Source: Nannocystis sp. RBIL2
GTDB taxonomy: Bacteria > Myxococcota_A > Polyangia > Nannocystales > Nannocystaceae
Length of the DNA stretch: 64,000 nucleotides
Reading direction: 5' to 3'
Assembly: GCF_026626745.1 (NCBI RefSeq)
Contig: NZ_JAPNJW010000002.1
Coordinates: 186,001 to 250,000, forward strand
Notes under the pieces: model-generated
Told to the model about the DNA's origin: nothing
The model's database searches: none
Seen by the model: only the letters and a program-made list of their open reading frames with translations
Shown: piece by piece, positions 25,257 to 34,645 of the stretch
Layout of the letters: each line of letters starts with the position of its first letter
Numbering within the stretch: the stretch's first letter is position 1
Translations under genes and position numbers: made by a program

Positions 25257-26474
25257 TCATCCGGCGAAAATTTGGAGGTTTTCGCCGATGTCGTCGCTGA
25301 TCGACACGAGCGCCTGCAGCTCGGGGTGGCGCAGCATCAAGAAACCGTCAGACACGAGGGTGTTGCGCCAGTTACGGCGCGGGGCGCCGACGGGCAACAA
25401 ATTGTCCCAGACGATGTGCTCGCCGTAGAGTTTGCGGATCCGGTCGAGCCCGACGATTCGCTGGATCCGGCCCTGACCCAAAGCCCGCTTGTAGATCGTG
25501 CTGACGTTGTACTTGCGCTCGATGTTGACGTCGAAGCGCCCCCAGGCGACGGCCCGACCCCATTCGCGGAATACGTCGAAGTCGCAGGCGTAGTTCATCT
25601 GGTCGACCTGGTGGGCGCCGGGCGGACGGGCGCCGATCTCGCCGAACACCACCTCGCCGTCGGCCTTCAGGTACCACTCCATGTGGGTGAAGCCGGACCG
25701 GAAGCCGAGGGCGCGGATGACGTCGTGCCCGAGTTTGACGCCGCCCGCGAGCGCAGGCTGGTCGACGTTGCGCAGGGCGATCACCTGGGGGCTGACCCAC
25801 TCGTTGCTGCGCGCGACGAGCGGCCGCGGGCGGTACCAGGCGACGTTGAAGTAGGCGACCTGACCCTCGATGCAGACGGTGTCGAAGGTGAACTCCGAGC
25901 CGTCGACGAACTCCTCGACGCTGACCTCGGGGACATGTCCGAGGCGCGGCAGCACGGCCCGCAGCTCGTCGGCCGAGTCGACGCGGTAGGTGTCGGCCGA
26001 GCCGGCGCCGGCGATCGGCTTGATGATGATCGGGAAGCCGATCTGCTCGGCGGCGTCCCAACACTCGGCGGTGGTGTTGCAGCGGACGTGCTTCGGGGTG
26101 CGCAGGCCGGCGGCGTCGAGGACCTGCTTCATCCGCTCCTTGTCGCGGAACGGCAGGGTCTCGGCGACGCCGAGGCCGTCGACGCCGAGGCCCTCGCGCA
26201 GGCGCGCGGCCAGGAGCATGCCGGGCTCCCACAAACACTCGACCTTGTCGATCCGGCGCGCCTCGGGCCAGCGGCGCACGGCCTCGACCACGGCGGCCTC
26301 GTCCCACAGCGAGCGCACCTGAAGATAACCGGCGAGGCGCTCGCGCACCGACTCGGGCAAGGCGCTGGGGTGCTGGTCACCGACGCCGTAGACGTGCGCG
26401 CCCACGTCGGCGAGGCCGCGGGTAAAGCTGGGCATCTCGCCGGGATAGCCGGGGGACAAGAGCAGGATGTTCAT
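25257..26474 (-). CDS. ATP-grasp domain enzyme
   Basis: 405-residue ATP-grasp protein joining a carboxylate to an amine or thiol; substrate unknown. The N-terminus MNILLLSPGYPGEM forms the pre-ATP-grasp fold. The central part shows FPIIIKPIAGAGSADTYRV (ATP-binding lysine strand) and VEEFVDGSEFTFDTV, and the metal site is FGEIGARPPG (Glu and Arg). The start ATG at 26474 has GGGAG 8 nt upstream. It lies between a terpene synthase and an NtrC-type regulator on the same strand, gaps of 374 and 52 bp. Peptide, siderophore or amino-acid ligation are all possible. Confidence 0.82.
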   Translation of the reverse strand: MNILLLSPGYPGEMPSFTRGLADVGAHVYGVGDQHPSALPESVRERLAGYLQVRSLWDEAAVVEAVRRWPEARRIDKVECLWEPGMLLAARLREGLGVDGLGVAETLPFRDKERMKQVLDAAGLRTPKHVRCNTTAECWDAAEQIGFPIIIKPIAGAGSADTYRVDSADELRAVLPRLGHVPEVSVEEFVDGSEFTFDTVCIEGQVAYFNVAWYRPRPLVARSNEWVSPQVIALRNVDQPALAGGVKLGHDVIRALGFRSGFTHMEWYLKADGEVVFGEIGARPPGAHQVDQMNYACDFDVFREWGRAVAWGRFDVNIERKYNVSTIYKRALGQGRIQRIVGLDRIRKLYGEHIVWDNLLPVGAPRRNWRNTLVSDGFLMLRHPELQALVSISDDIGENLQIFAG

Positions 26475-26526
26475 GCGAAAGCTCCCGCCTCGATGGGTAT
26501 CAGGGCGCCCGGGCGGGCGCAACGAT

Positions 26527-27963
<1,437 letters not shown>

Positions 27964-28092
27964 GACCAGGGTTTTACCCTTCCTTGATGCGCTGCGGGTA
28001 TTTCGCGGCGAGCGCGAGCCCACGCCGGTTTCGCCCGCGTCCGCACGGCGGTCCTCGCGCCTGGGCGGCCCCGGTGGTACCTCTTGGACGGC

Positions 28093-29025
28093 ATGGAAGC
28101 GAGCTTCCCGACGACTACTTTGTCCGTGGGCGGACTACAGTTCACCGCGCTGGAGGGATCGCGCTCGTCGGCGCGGGACCGCCGGCGGCCGCTGGTGCTG
28201 TGTCTGCACGGCTTTCCCGACCATCACCGGACCTGGCGGCTGCAGATCCCGGCGCTGGAGGAGGCGGGCTTCCGCGTGGTGGCGCCGCTGCTCCGCGGCT
28301 ACGAGCCGTCGTCCCAGCCGATCGACGACGACTACCACACGATCCGGATGGTCGAGGACGTGCTCGGGTTCATCGAGTACCTCGGGTGCTTGCGCGTCCA
28401 CCTGGTCGGGCACGATTGGGGGGCGGTGATCGGCTACCAGGTGGCGGCGCGAGCGCCGGAGCGGCTGTCGTCGCTGACGACGATGGCGGTGCCGCATCCG
28501 AAGCGGCTGGCCTCGGTGGCGGCGCTACGGCTGCTGCCCCGGCAGCTGCGCAACTCCTGGTACATGTTCTTCTTTCAGCTGCGGCTCCTGTCCGACGTGG
28601 CGCTGCGGCGCAACGACTTCGCGCTGGTCGACAAGCTGTGGCGCGACTGGTCGCCCGGGTTCACGCCGCCGGCCGAGGAGATGCGGCTGCTCAAGCGCAC
28701 GTTCCGCCAGCCGGGGGTGGCCGCGGCGGCGCTCGGTTATTACCGCGACATGTTCGACCCGATCACCCGTGCGGCCGCGACCTCGCGGGCGCTGATGCGG
28801 GCGCCGGTGTCGGTGCCGACGCTCGCGCTGACCGGGGCCGACGACGGCTGCCTCGACACGCGGCTGTTCGACCTGATGCGGAACGAGGACTTCCCCCACG
28901 GCCTGTCGGTGCAGCGGATCGCGGGGGCCGGACACTTCCTCCACCAGGAGCGGCCGGACGAGGTCAATCGGCGGCTGGTCGACTTCCTCCGTCGCCACGA
29001 GCCGGGCGACGTCGGCTGCGACTAG
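28093..29025 (+). CDS. epoxide-hydrolase-like alpha/beta hydrolase
   Basis: 310-residue alpha/beta hydrolase. HGFPDHHRTW (residues 39-48) forms the oxyanion region, GHDWGA carries the Asp108 nucleophile as in epoxide hydrolases and haloalkane dehalogenases, and GAGHFLHQERPDEV carries the catalytic histidine. A cap-domain tyrosine pair cannot be assigned with certainty. The start ATG at 28093 is preferred to a TTG 9 nt upstream. It stands alone, divergent from the NtrC-like gene by 129 bp, and upstream of the Rieske oxygenase on the same strand (165 bp). Confidence 0.83.
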   Translation: MEASFPTTTLSVGGLQFTALEGSRSSARDRRRPLVLCLHGFPDHHRTWRLQIPALEEAGFRVVAPLLRGYEPSSQPIDDDYHTIRMVEDVLGFIEYLGCLRVHLVGHDWGAVIGYQVAARAPERLSSLTTMAVPHPKRLASVAALRLLPRQLRNSWYMFFFQLRLLSDVALRRNDFALVDKLWRDWSPGFTPPAEEMRLLKRTFRQPGVAAAALGYYRDMFDPITRAAATSRALMRAPVSVPTLALTGADDGCLDTRLFDLMRNEDFPHGLSVQRIAGAGHFLHQERPDEVNRRLVDFLRRHEPGDVGCD

Positions 29026-29190
29026 GTCGCCGCGTGCGCATCGCCGCGGCTTGGACGGCGAGCTCCCGACCGGGCTGCAGGTGAACGTGGTTCGCACGGC
29101 GGTGCGCCGCGGAGGGCGGCGATAGCGGCGCCCGTCACACTCCCGCGGTGCGGGGGCTGCCCACGTTTGCCCGCACAAGGGGGCTCCGAG

Positions 29191-30156
29191 ATGAGCAGTC
29201 GCTTTCCGTTCACCGCCAACCCGATAGGTTGGTTCATGGTCGCCTACTCCGACGAACTGAAGCCGGCCGGCGTGATGCCGCTGCACTACTTCGGGCGCGA
29301 GCTGGTGCTGTTCCGCGGGCAGGACGGGGCCGCCCGTGTGCTCGACGCCCATTGCCCCCACCTCGGCGCGCACCTCGGGCACGGCGGCTGCGTCATCGAG
29401 AACAACATCACCTGTCCGTTCCACGGCTGGCGCTTCGACGGCTCGGGGAGCTGCGTGGGGATCCCCTATGCGAAGAAGATCCCGCCCGCCGCGATGCTGC
29501 GCCGCTGGCCGGTGAGCGAGAAGAACGGGATGATCTTCGTCTACCACGCGCCCGAAGAGTCGTACGCGCCGACCTGGGAGGTGCCGGCGCTGGCCGAGCA
29601 CGAGTCGCAGGCGTGGACCAGCTACACGCGCCGTCGCTGGCGCGTCCGCACCAACGTCCACGAGATCGTCGAGAACGCGTTCGACGTGGCCCACTTCTGC
29701 TTCGTCCACGGCGCGATCCGCCTGCCCGAGTCGAAGGTGACGATGAACGGGCCGCTGTTCCAGGTCAACTCGCACACCGCCTTCGACACCCCGGCCGGGG
29801 TGATGGAGGGCGACATCGACATCGACACGTACGGCTTCGGCATGTTCACCGCGCGCTACAGGGGGCTGATCGAGGGGCTCATCATCGCCTCGCTGACGCC
29901 CATCGACGACGAGTTCGTCGACGTCCGCTTCACCTTCACTGTCAAGCGCGTGCCCGACGAGTCTGCCACCGCGTTCGTGACCCAGCAGTTCGTGGAGGAC
30001 GCCTGCCACCAGTTCGAGCAGGACATCGCGGTGTGGGAGCACAAGAAGTTCCTGGCCCGCCCGCTGCTGTGCGAGGGCGACGGGCCGATCGGGCTGTTCC
30101 GCAAGTGGGCCCGCCAGTTCTACCCGGCGGCGACGCTGCGCGCCCGGGCGATCTGA
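29191..30156 (+). CDS. Rieske [2Fe-2S] oxygenase, KshA/ring-hydroxylating type
   Basis: 321-residue terminal oxygenase. The Rieske cluster ligands are Cys55/His57 (HCPHLG) and Cys75/His78 (CPFHGW). The mononuclear iron site is visible as NAFDVAHFCFVHG. The C-terminal part resembles steroid 9-alpha-hydroxylase-like enzymes (KshA or DAF-36 type), but the substrate is not determined. It needs an electron-donating reductase, which is not encoded in this window. The start ATG at 29191 has a GGGGG-containing upstream sequence. It ends at a five-core repeat array. Confidence 0.85.
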   Translation: MSSRFPFTANPIGWFMVAYSDELKPAGVMPLHYFGRELVLFRGQDGAARVLDAHCPHLGAHLGHGGCVIENNITCPFHGWRFDGSGSCVGIPYAKKIPPAAMLRRWPVSEKNGMIFVYHAPEESYAPTWEVPALAEHESQAWTSYTRRRWRVRTNVHEIVENAFDVAHFCFVHGAIRLPESKVTMNGPLFQVNSHTAFDTPAGVMEGDIDIDTYGFGMFTARYRGLIEGLIIASLTPIDDEFVDVRFTFTVKRVPDESATAFVTQQFVEDACHQFEQDIAVWEHKKFLARPLLCEGDGPIGLFRKWARQFYPAATLRARAI

Positions 30157-30170
30157 CCGGGTGAAGGATT

Positions 30171-30245
30171 GGACATGTCGTGACGGGCATGTCCGAATGT
30201 GCATGTACTCTGGGACATGTCCGCGAGGGCATGTCCGAGAGAGCG
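30171..30245. repeat. 14-bp palindromic repeat array, five perfect-phase CATG cores
   Basis: CATG occurs at 30174, 30188, 30202, 30216 and 30230, each exactly 14 bp after the last, flanked by GGA/GGG and TCC variants. It fills the convergent gap between the Rieske and thioesterase genes. Confidence 0.92.
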
Positions 30246-30249
30246 CCGC

Positions 30250-31116
30250 TCAGCGCGACGGCGGGAGGGCCGGGCGCCGGCGCAGCACCATGCGCTGGTT
30301 GCCCCAGGCGACCAGCCGGCCCTCGTCGTCCCAGATCTCGATGTCCGCGGTGGCGTAGCCGGCCCGCGCGCGACGGCAATGGGCATGCGTCAGGAGCCAC
30401 TCGCGGCGGGTGTCCTCGAGCCAGTGGACGGTGAGGTCGAGGCTGGGGGCGACGGTGTCGGCGAGGACGGGGCCGCCGATCTGGAACATCGCCGGGGGCA
30501 TGGTATCGACGAGCGGCGGCAGGGCCAGCGGATCGAGCTGTCCGTCGGCCGAAGTCTGCGGGACCAGGTGGCGGTACCAGTAGGCGGCGCGGTCGAGACC
30601 CGGGGCCCAGCGATCCTCGCGCCACCACGGCTGGCCGAGCGCGCGCCGGCAGTCGTAGTTGCGGAAGAACGGCGGAGAGCCGCCGCTCTCGCCGCGCGCG
30701 TCGATCGAGGGCAGCTCGTGCGGGCCGGGCAGGGCGGGCGCGCGGACGAGGCCGAGCTCGGGGCCCGGGCGCTCGCGGCCGAAGGTGGCGACGACCTCGA
30801 GGCCGGGGGACGGACCGCCCGCCGCCGACAGTGCAGCGCGGACCTGGGTGGCGAGCTGGCCGCGGCGCAGGACGACGACGTCGATGACGAGCGGACCCTC
30901 GCCGACGGGCACGCAGAAGATGGCGGTGGCCGACAACGGCTTCAGCGTGGGATCGTCGAGCTCGGCGGCGATCGCCCGCAGGGCCGCGGTCATGAGCACG
31001 CCGCCCGAGGGCATGAAGTAGTTCCAGTGCGGTGGGAGGTCGAGGACGTAGCGGCCGGGGCCCTCGGGGCTGCGGACGACGGCGGTGTCGCGCGCGAGAT
31101 CGGCGGGGTGCGTCAT
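30250..31116 (-). CDS. acyl-CoA thioesterase-like double hot-dog protein
   Basis: 288-residue protein resembling TesB-like/4HBT_3 acyl-CoA thioesterases: N-terminal HWNYFMPSGGVLMTAALRAI and VEV/ATFGRER strands form one hot-dog half, and LDLTVHWLEDTRREWLLTHAHCRRARAGYATADIEI-type strands form the second. The catalytic residues are not clear by eye. TATCAT lies 8 nt before the ATG at 31116, suggesting a leaderless transcript. It shares the minus strand with the membrane-protein operon upstream, separated by a short repeat array. Confidence 0.75.
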   Translation of the reverse strand: MTHPADLARDTAVVRSPEGPGRYVLDLPPHWNYFMPSGGVLMTAALRAIAAELDDPTLKPLSATAIFCVPVGEGPLVIDVVVLRRGQLATQVRAALSAAGGPSPGLEVVATFGRERPGPELGLVRAPALPGPHELPSIDARGESGGSPPFFRNYDCRRALGQPWWREDRWAPGLDRAAYWYRHLVPQTSADGQLDPLALPPLVDTMPPAMFQIGGPVLADTVAPSLDLTVHWLEDTRREWLLTHAHCRRARAGYATADIEIWDDEGRLVAWGNQRMVLRRRPALPPSR

Positions 31117-31210
31117 CGCCCGCGATGATAGCTGGAATGCCACCGAGAACAATGTTCCACGGCGCGCCCGGGCGGGTGAGCGTTGCCGCGGGGCGCCGGC
31201 GGCGAGGCAC

Positions 31211-31245
31211 GCGGCCTGGCGTTCGGAGCATGCCGCGAGAGACAT
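31211..31245. repeat. 14-bp palindromic repeat, three cores
   Basis: Cores at 31214 (CCTG), 31228 (CATG) and 31242 (CATG) lie just beyond the end of the eight-helix membrane protein gene. Confidence 0.78.
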
Positions 31246-31246
31246 G

Positions 31247-32047
31247 TCATCTCTGCGACCCCAGCGCGCGCAGGCTGGCGCGGAGGTCGGCGGTGCGGGC
31301 GAACATGCTGCGGCGGAGCTCGAGCTGCGCGAGGCCGGCGACGCCGAGCAGCGACCAGCCGCCGATGATGAGGCCGCGGATCCACAGCCGCGGCAGCGGC
31401 AGGCCGACGAACAGCGGGATCAGGTCGCTGACTGCGAAGATGCCGGCGGCCGCGGTGACGAGGAGGAACGGGCGCGCCGCGGCGCCGCCCCACAGCGGGT
31501 GCAGGGCGCCGAGCAGCCACACGCCGGCGACCAGGACCACTGCGTCGCACAGCTGGACGAAGCCGAGGTGGTAGAGCCTCGGGCCGGTGATCGTCGGGTA
31601 GACGGGGCTGCCGTGGCGGACCACGGAGGCGACCTGGAAGGCGACGGCGAGGCCGACGAGGACGGCGGCGGCGAGGGCCCAGCGCCACGGTCGCGCGAGC
31701 GGAGGGACCAGCGCGCCGGCGACGATCTTGCGCCGGGCGTCGAGCAGCGAGGCGCACCACATCGCGTTGGACAGGGCCATCAACCACGTGGCGAGGCCGG
31801 GGCCGATGATTGCGTGGAGGGTCTCGCCGCCGACCGCGAGCCAGGCGGCGCACGCGAGCCAGACCCACGCGCGCCGCGGAGGATCGCCGGGCTTGTAGGC
31901 GCGCGCGACGGTGACTGTGAGGACGATTGCGACGAGCCCGAGCAACGGCACCAGCACGCCGGCGTCGAGGACGACGCGAGCGACGGCTCCGACGGCGCAC
32001 AGGCCGAGGAAGGCGGCGAGCAGGCGCGGGCGGCTCAGGTCGCGCAC
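31247..32047 (-). CDS. eight-helix integral membrane protein
   Basis: 266-residue protein with about eight membrane helices, no recognised family. GTG at 32047 is chosen because an excellent Shine-Dalgarno (GGAGGGAG) lies 2-3 nt upstream and a membrane helix follows. The gene overlaps the end of the preceding gene by 13 nt, so translation is coupled. Its place as third gene after an ECF sigma factor suggests a sensor or anti-sigma role in the membrane, but no known anti-sigma motif is seen. Confidence 0.72.
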   Translation of the reverse strand: MRDLSRPRLLAAFLGLCAVGAVARVVLDAGVLVPLLGLVAIVLTVTVARAYKPGDPPRRAWVWLACAAWLAVGGETLHAIIGPGLATWLMALSNAMWCASLLDARRKIVAGALVPPLARPWRWALAAAVLVGLAVAFQVASVVRHGSPVYPTITGPRLYHLGFVQLCDAVVLVAGVWLLGALHPLWGGAAARPFLLVTAAAGIFAVSDLIPLFVGLPLPRLWIRGLIIGGWSLLGVAGLAQLELRRSMFARTADLRASLRALGSQR

Positions 32048-32448
32048 AGCTCCCTCCACAGCGACGCGCCGAGCGCGAGCTGCTGGCGCACGAGGCCGGC
32101 GATGTCCTCGCCGACGAGCGGTCGCAGGTGCGTGAACAAAGACGCGCCGATCGACTCGACCTCGGGCCACGCGATCGGCAGGTCGGGGGCGTCGGTGCGG
32201 GTGAGGTCGAGCGCGCGGCGAGCGACCGCGGGTCCGAGCAGCGGGTTCAAGCGCGCGAGGATGAAGGCCTCGGGGCGGGCGAGCGCGGCCTGCATCGACC
32301 GGCGATCGTCGGCGCCGAGGGTCGAGACGGCGGCGAGCAGGCGCGCGCGCGCCTCGGCATGCAGCTCGGGCGTGCGCGCCGCGGCGCGGGCGTGCTCTTC
32401 GTCGACGGCGAGCGCGGCGAGCAGGGCATCCAGAGAGCGGTCGGTCAT
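32035..32448 (-). CDS. hypothetical helical protein in sigma-factor operon
   Basis: 137-residue, Ala/Leu/Arg-rich, almost wholly helical protein without membrane segment or zinc-anti-sigma motif (no HxxxCxxC). Its ATG overlaps the stop of the sigma-factor gene by 4 nt, and its end overlaps the membrane-protein gene, so the three form one coupled operon. A role as a soluble regulator of the sigma factor is inferred from position only. Confidence 0.62.
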   Translation of the reverse strand: MTDRSLDALLAALAVDEEHARAAARTPELHAEARARLLAAVSTLGADDRRSMQAALARPEAFILARLNPLLGPAVARRALDLTRTDAPDLPIAWPEVESIGASLFTHLRPLVGEDIAGLVRQQLALGASLWRELCAT

Positions 32449-32993
32449 GGTCGTCCCTTCTCCACCCAGGTGAGGAGGATGGCGTCGCGCGCCGCGAGCT
32501 TATCGAAGCGAGCGCGGGCGCGGGCGAGTCGGCGCTTGATGGTCGCCAGCGACACGTCGCAGGCGTCGGCGACCTCTTCGAGCTCCATGTCGTCGAGGTA
32601 GCGCAGGGCGAACGGGATCCGCTCGTCGACCGGCAAGCGCTCGATGACGCTGCGGACGCGATGGACGGCGAGGACGACGTCTGGGCTGGCGGTGGCGGCC
32701 GGCGGATCGGGCAGGGGCTCGTCGGCGCCGGCCCAGCGCAGCCACCAGCGGCCGCGCTTGCGACGGATGTGCTCGCGCGCGACGTACACGGCGATCCCCG
32801 TCAACCAGCGCGGCAGCACCTCGGGCGCGCCGCGGACGCGATCGATGCCGCGGAAGGCCCGGAGGAACACCTCCTGCATCAGGTCGGGGGTCTCGGGGTC
32901 GAGGCCGAGGATCCGCGTGAGCACGCGAGAGACGTGATCGGCGTGGCGGTCGAACAGGTCGGTGATGGCTCGCTGGCGCTGCGCGTCGCTCAA
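32445..32993 (-). CDS. ECF-type RNA polymerase sigma factor
   Basis: 182-residue ECF sigma factor. Region 2 is TPDLMQEVFLRAFRGIDRVRG with LPRWLTGIAVYVAREHIRRKR, and region 4 is FALRYLDDMELEEVADACDVSLATIKRRLARARARF. The start is TTG at 32993, with AAGG directly before it and GAGG about 13 nt upstream; a shorter start would cut region 2. It is the first gene of a three-gene overlapping operon with a soluble helical protein and an eight-helix membrane protein. It diverges from the aerolysin-like toxin gene, 206 bp away. Confidence 0.87.
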   Translation of the reverse strand: MSDAQRQRAITDLFDRHADHVSRVLTRILGLDPETPDLMQEVFLRAFRGIDRVRGAPEVLPRWLTGIAVYVAREHIRRKRGRWWLRWAGADEPLPDPPAATASPDVVLAVHRVRSVIERLPVDERIPFALRYLDDMELEEVADACDVSLATIKRRLARARARFDKLAARDAILLTWVEKGRP

Positions 32994-33199
32994 CCTTCAC
33001 ACGCCTCGCGAGGGTGATGCGCGACGCGGACGGGGAAGTCAAGCGCGCGCCCGCGCGACGACCTGCGAGCGCCGACTCGCGAGCGCGAGGACGCGACGAA
33101 AAATTGCTGAGCCGCGATCACGACGGCTCGCCACTTAACGGGACCCGCACCCGGCGCGCCGTCACGGCCGCGGGTCTGCGGAGCATTGGGAGGGTGGAG

Positions 33200-34471
33200 A
33201 TGCCGACGATTACGGTCGAGATGGTGCGAGAGATGAACAAGCGGCTCGAGGCGCGCGGTTCGGCGCTGGCGATCGCCGAGCGCGAGTACCCGGACGCGCT
33301 CTACGACAAGAACCTGATCGCGCAGCCGGGTACGAGCGACGTGGCGCCGCTCATCATCGACGAGATCACGTACACCAACTGCGGCTCGGCCAAACAGTCG
33401 ATCACCGCGGCGGTCGAGAAGAAGGTGGTGGACACCGTCTCGGTGAAGAAGACCCACGGGGTCAAGCTCGGCTGGAAGGTCGGGTTCGAGTTCAGCCTCG
33501 GCATCAAGTTCAAGAACGAGGTCGAGGTCGGCTACAACTTTCAGTCGGAGGACACGCAGACGACGACGGAGGAGATCCTCTACAAGTTCTCGACGCCGAT
33601 CGACGTGCCGCCGATGAAGCGCGTGGTGTTCCAGGCGGTCGTGCAGCAGGAGAAGGTCAAGGACGTCCCGTTCACGATGATGGTGTTCCTCAAGGGCGGC
33701 GCGGTCTCGATGGTGCCGAAGGGGCTGGTCAAGCTGACCCGCTGGTACAACGGCACCGACCACTTCTACACCGCCGACGTCGAGCACCCCGAGGACCACG
33801 GCTACCAGGAGGAAGCGTCGCCCGGGTACCTGTTCCGCACGCAGGTCGCCGGCACCGTGCCGCTGTACCGCTACTGGAACGGCACCGACCACTTCTACAC
33901 CACCGACTACAACGAGCTCCGCGAGGGCGCCCACGGGTGGAACAAGGAAGGGATCGCAGGCTACGTGTACGCGTCCGCGCAGCACGGCGCGGTGCCGCTG
34001 TACCGCTACTGGAACGACGAGGACCACTTCTACACCACCGACTTCAACGAGCTCGGCGAAGGTCGTCACGGCTACAAGCGCGAGGGCATCGCCGGCTACC
34101 TCGTCCCGCAGTCGGTGATCGAGAACGGGGTCGTCCAGGACGTCACTGCGCTGCTGCCCGAGCTCGCCGATCGCACCTTCGAGATCGCCGGCACGTTCCG
34201 CGGCGAGTCGACGGTGCGCCAGGCCAGCATCCTCCTGCTCGAGTCCGAAGCGACCGCCCAGGAGTGCCAGATCCTGGCCAGCAAGCTCGGCGGCGGCAGC
34301 AACGCCCGCTCGGCCCCGAAGGGCTTCTACGAGGTGCGCACGCCGGAGGCCGAGTTGGTCGGCAAGCAGCCGATCCAGCCGAAGGCGACCCCGAGCCCGG
34401 GGGTGCGGCTGGAGGCGAAGCCGGTCAAGACGATCCAGGCCTCGAAGCCGCCGCGCGCCGGTCGCAAGTGA
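33200..34471 (+). CDS. aerolysin/ETX-MTX2-like pore-forming protein with three C-terminal repeats
   Basis: 423-residue predicted beta-pore-forming toxin. Residues about 50-165 show alternating Ser/Thr/Val/Lys strands typical of the ETX/MTX2 (aerolysin-like) insertion and stem region, such as KKTHGVKLGWKVGFEFSLG, EVEVGYNFQSEDTQTTT and FQAVVQQEKVKDVPF. Three 43-45-residue repeats begin at residues 177, 220 and 265, each with RYWN(G/D)-x-DHFYT(T/A)D and a GY(L/V) end, matching the DUF5648 type often fused to secreted proteins. A C-terminal region of about 120 residues follows. No signal peptide is present. The start ATG is supported by GGGAGGGTGGAG. A target-binding role for the repeats is inferred. 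Confidence 0.78.
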   Translation: MPTITVEMVREMNKRLEARGSALAIAEREYPDALYDKNLIAQPGTSDVAPLIIDEITYTNCGSAKQSITAAVEKKVVDTVSVKKTHGVKLGWKVGFEFSLGIKFKNEVEVGYNFQSEDTQTTTEEILYKFSTPIDVPPMKRVVFQAVVQQEKVKDVPFTMMVFLKGGAVSMVPKGLVKLTRWYNGTDHFYTADVEHPEDHGYQEEASPGYLFRTQVAGTVPLYRYWNGTDHFYTTDYNELREGAHGWNKEGIAGYVYASAQHGAVPLYRYWNDEDHFYTTDFNELGEGRHGYKREGIAGYLVPQSVIENGVVQDVTALLPELADRTFEIAGTFRGESTVRQASILLLESEATAQECQILASKLGGGSNARSAPKGFYEVRTPEAELVGKQPIQPKATPSPGVRLEAKPVKTIQASKPPRAGRK

Positions 34472-34511
34472 TCCTCGACCGCCGCCGCGCCGGCCCCGGC
34501 CTCCGGCGCGG

Positions 34512-34577
34512 CGATATGTCTATGGGGACATGTTCGATATGAAATGTCTATAAAGACATGTCCTGTATGACATGACC
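34512..34577. repeat. 14-bp palindromic repeat array, five cores
   Basis: Cores at 34515 (TATG), 34529 (CATG), 34543 (AATG), 34557 (CATG) and 34571 (CATG) are exactly in phase, with more A and T in the spacers than other arrays. It lies downstream of the toxin gene. Confidence 0.85.
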
Positions 34578-34613
34578 GTTGGTGACGCGGTGCTCGTACG
34601 CGGGAGCCGTTCG

Positions 34614-34641
34614 CGTCGCTCGTCGCTCGTCGCTCGTCGCG
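34614..34641. repeat. 7-bp microsatellite CGTCGCT x4
   Basis: Four tandem copies of CGTCGCT (the last ending CGTCGCG) lie 5 bp before the stop codon of the next minus-strand gene. Confidence 0.8.
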
Positions 34642-34645
34642 AGAG

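Noticed and set aside
25931..25940. GGACATGTCC resembles the p53 decamer RRRCWWGYYY
   Set aside because: The match is a coincidence of a short palindrome; p53 does not exist in bacteria.
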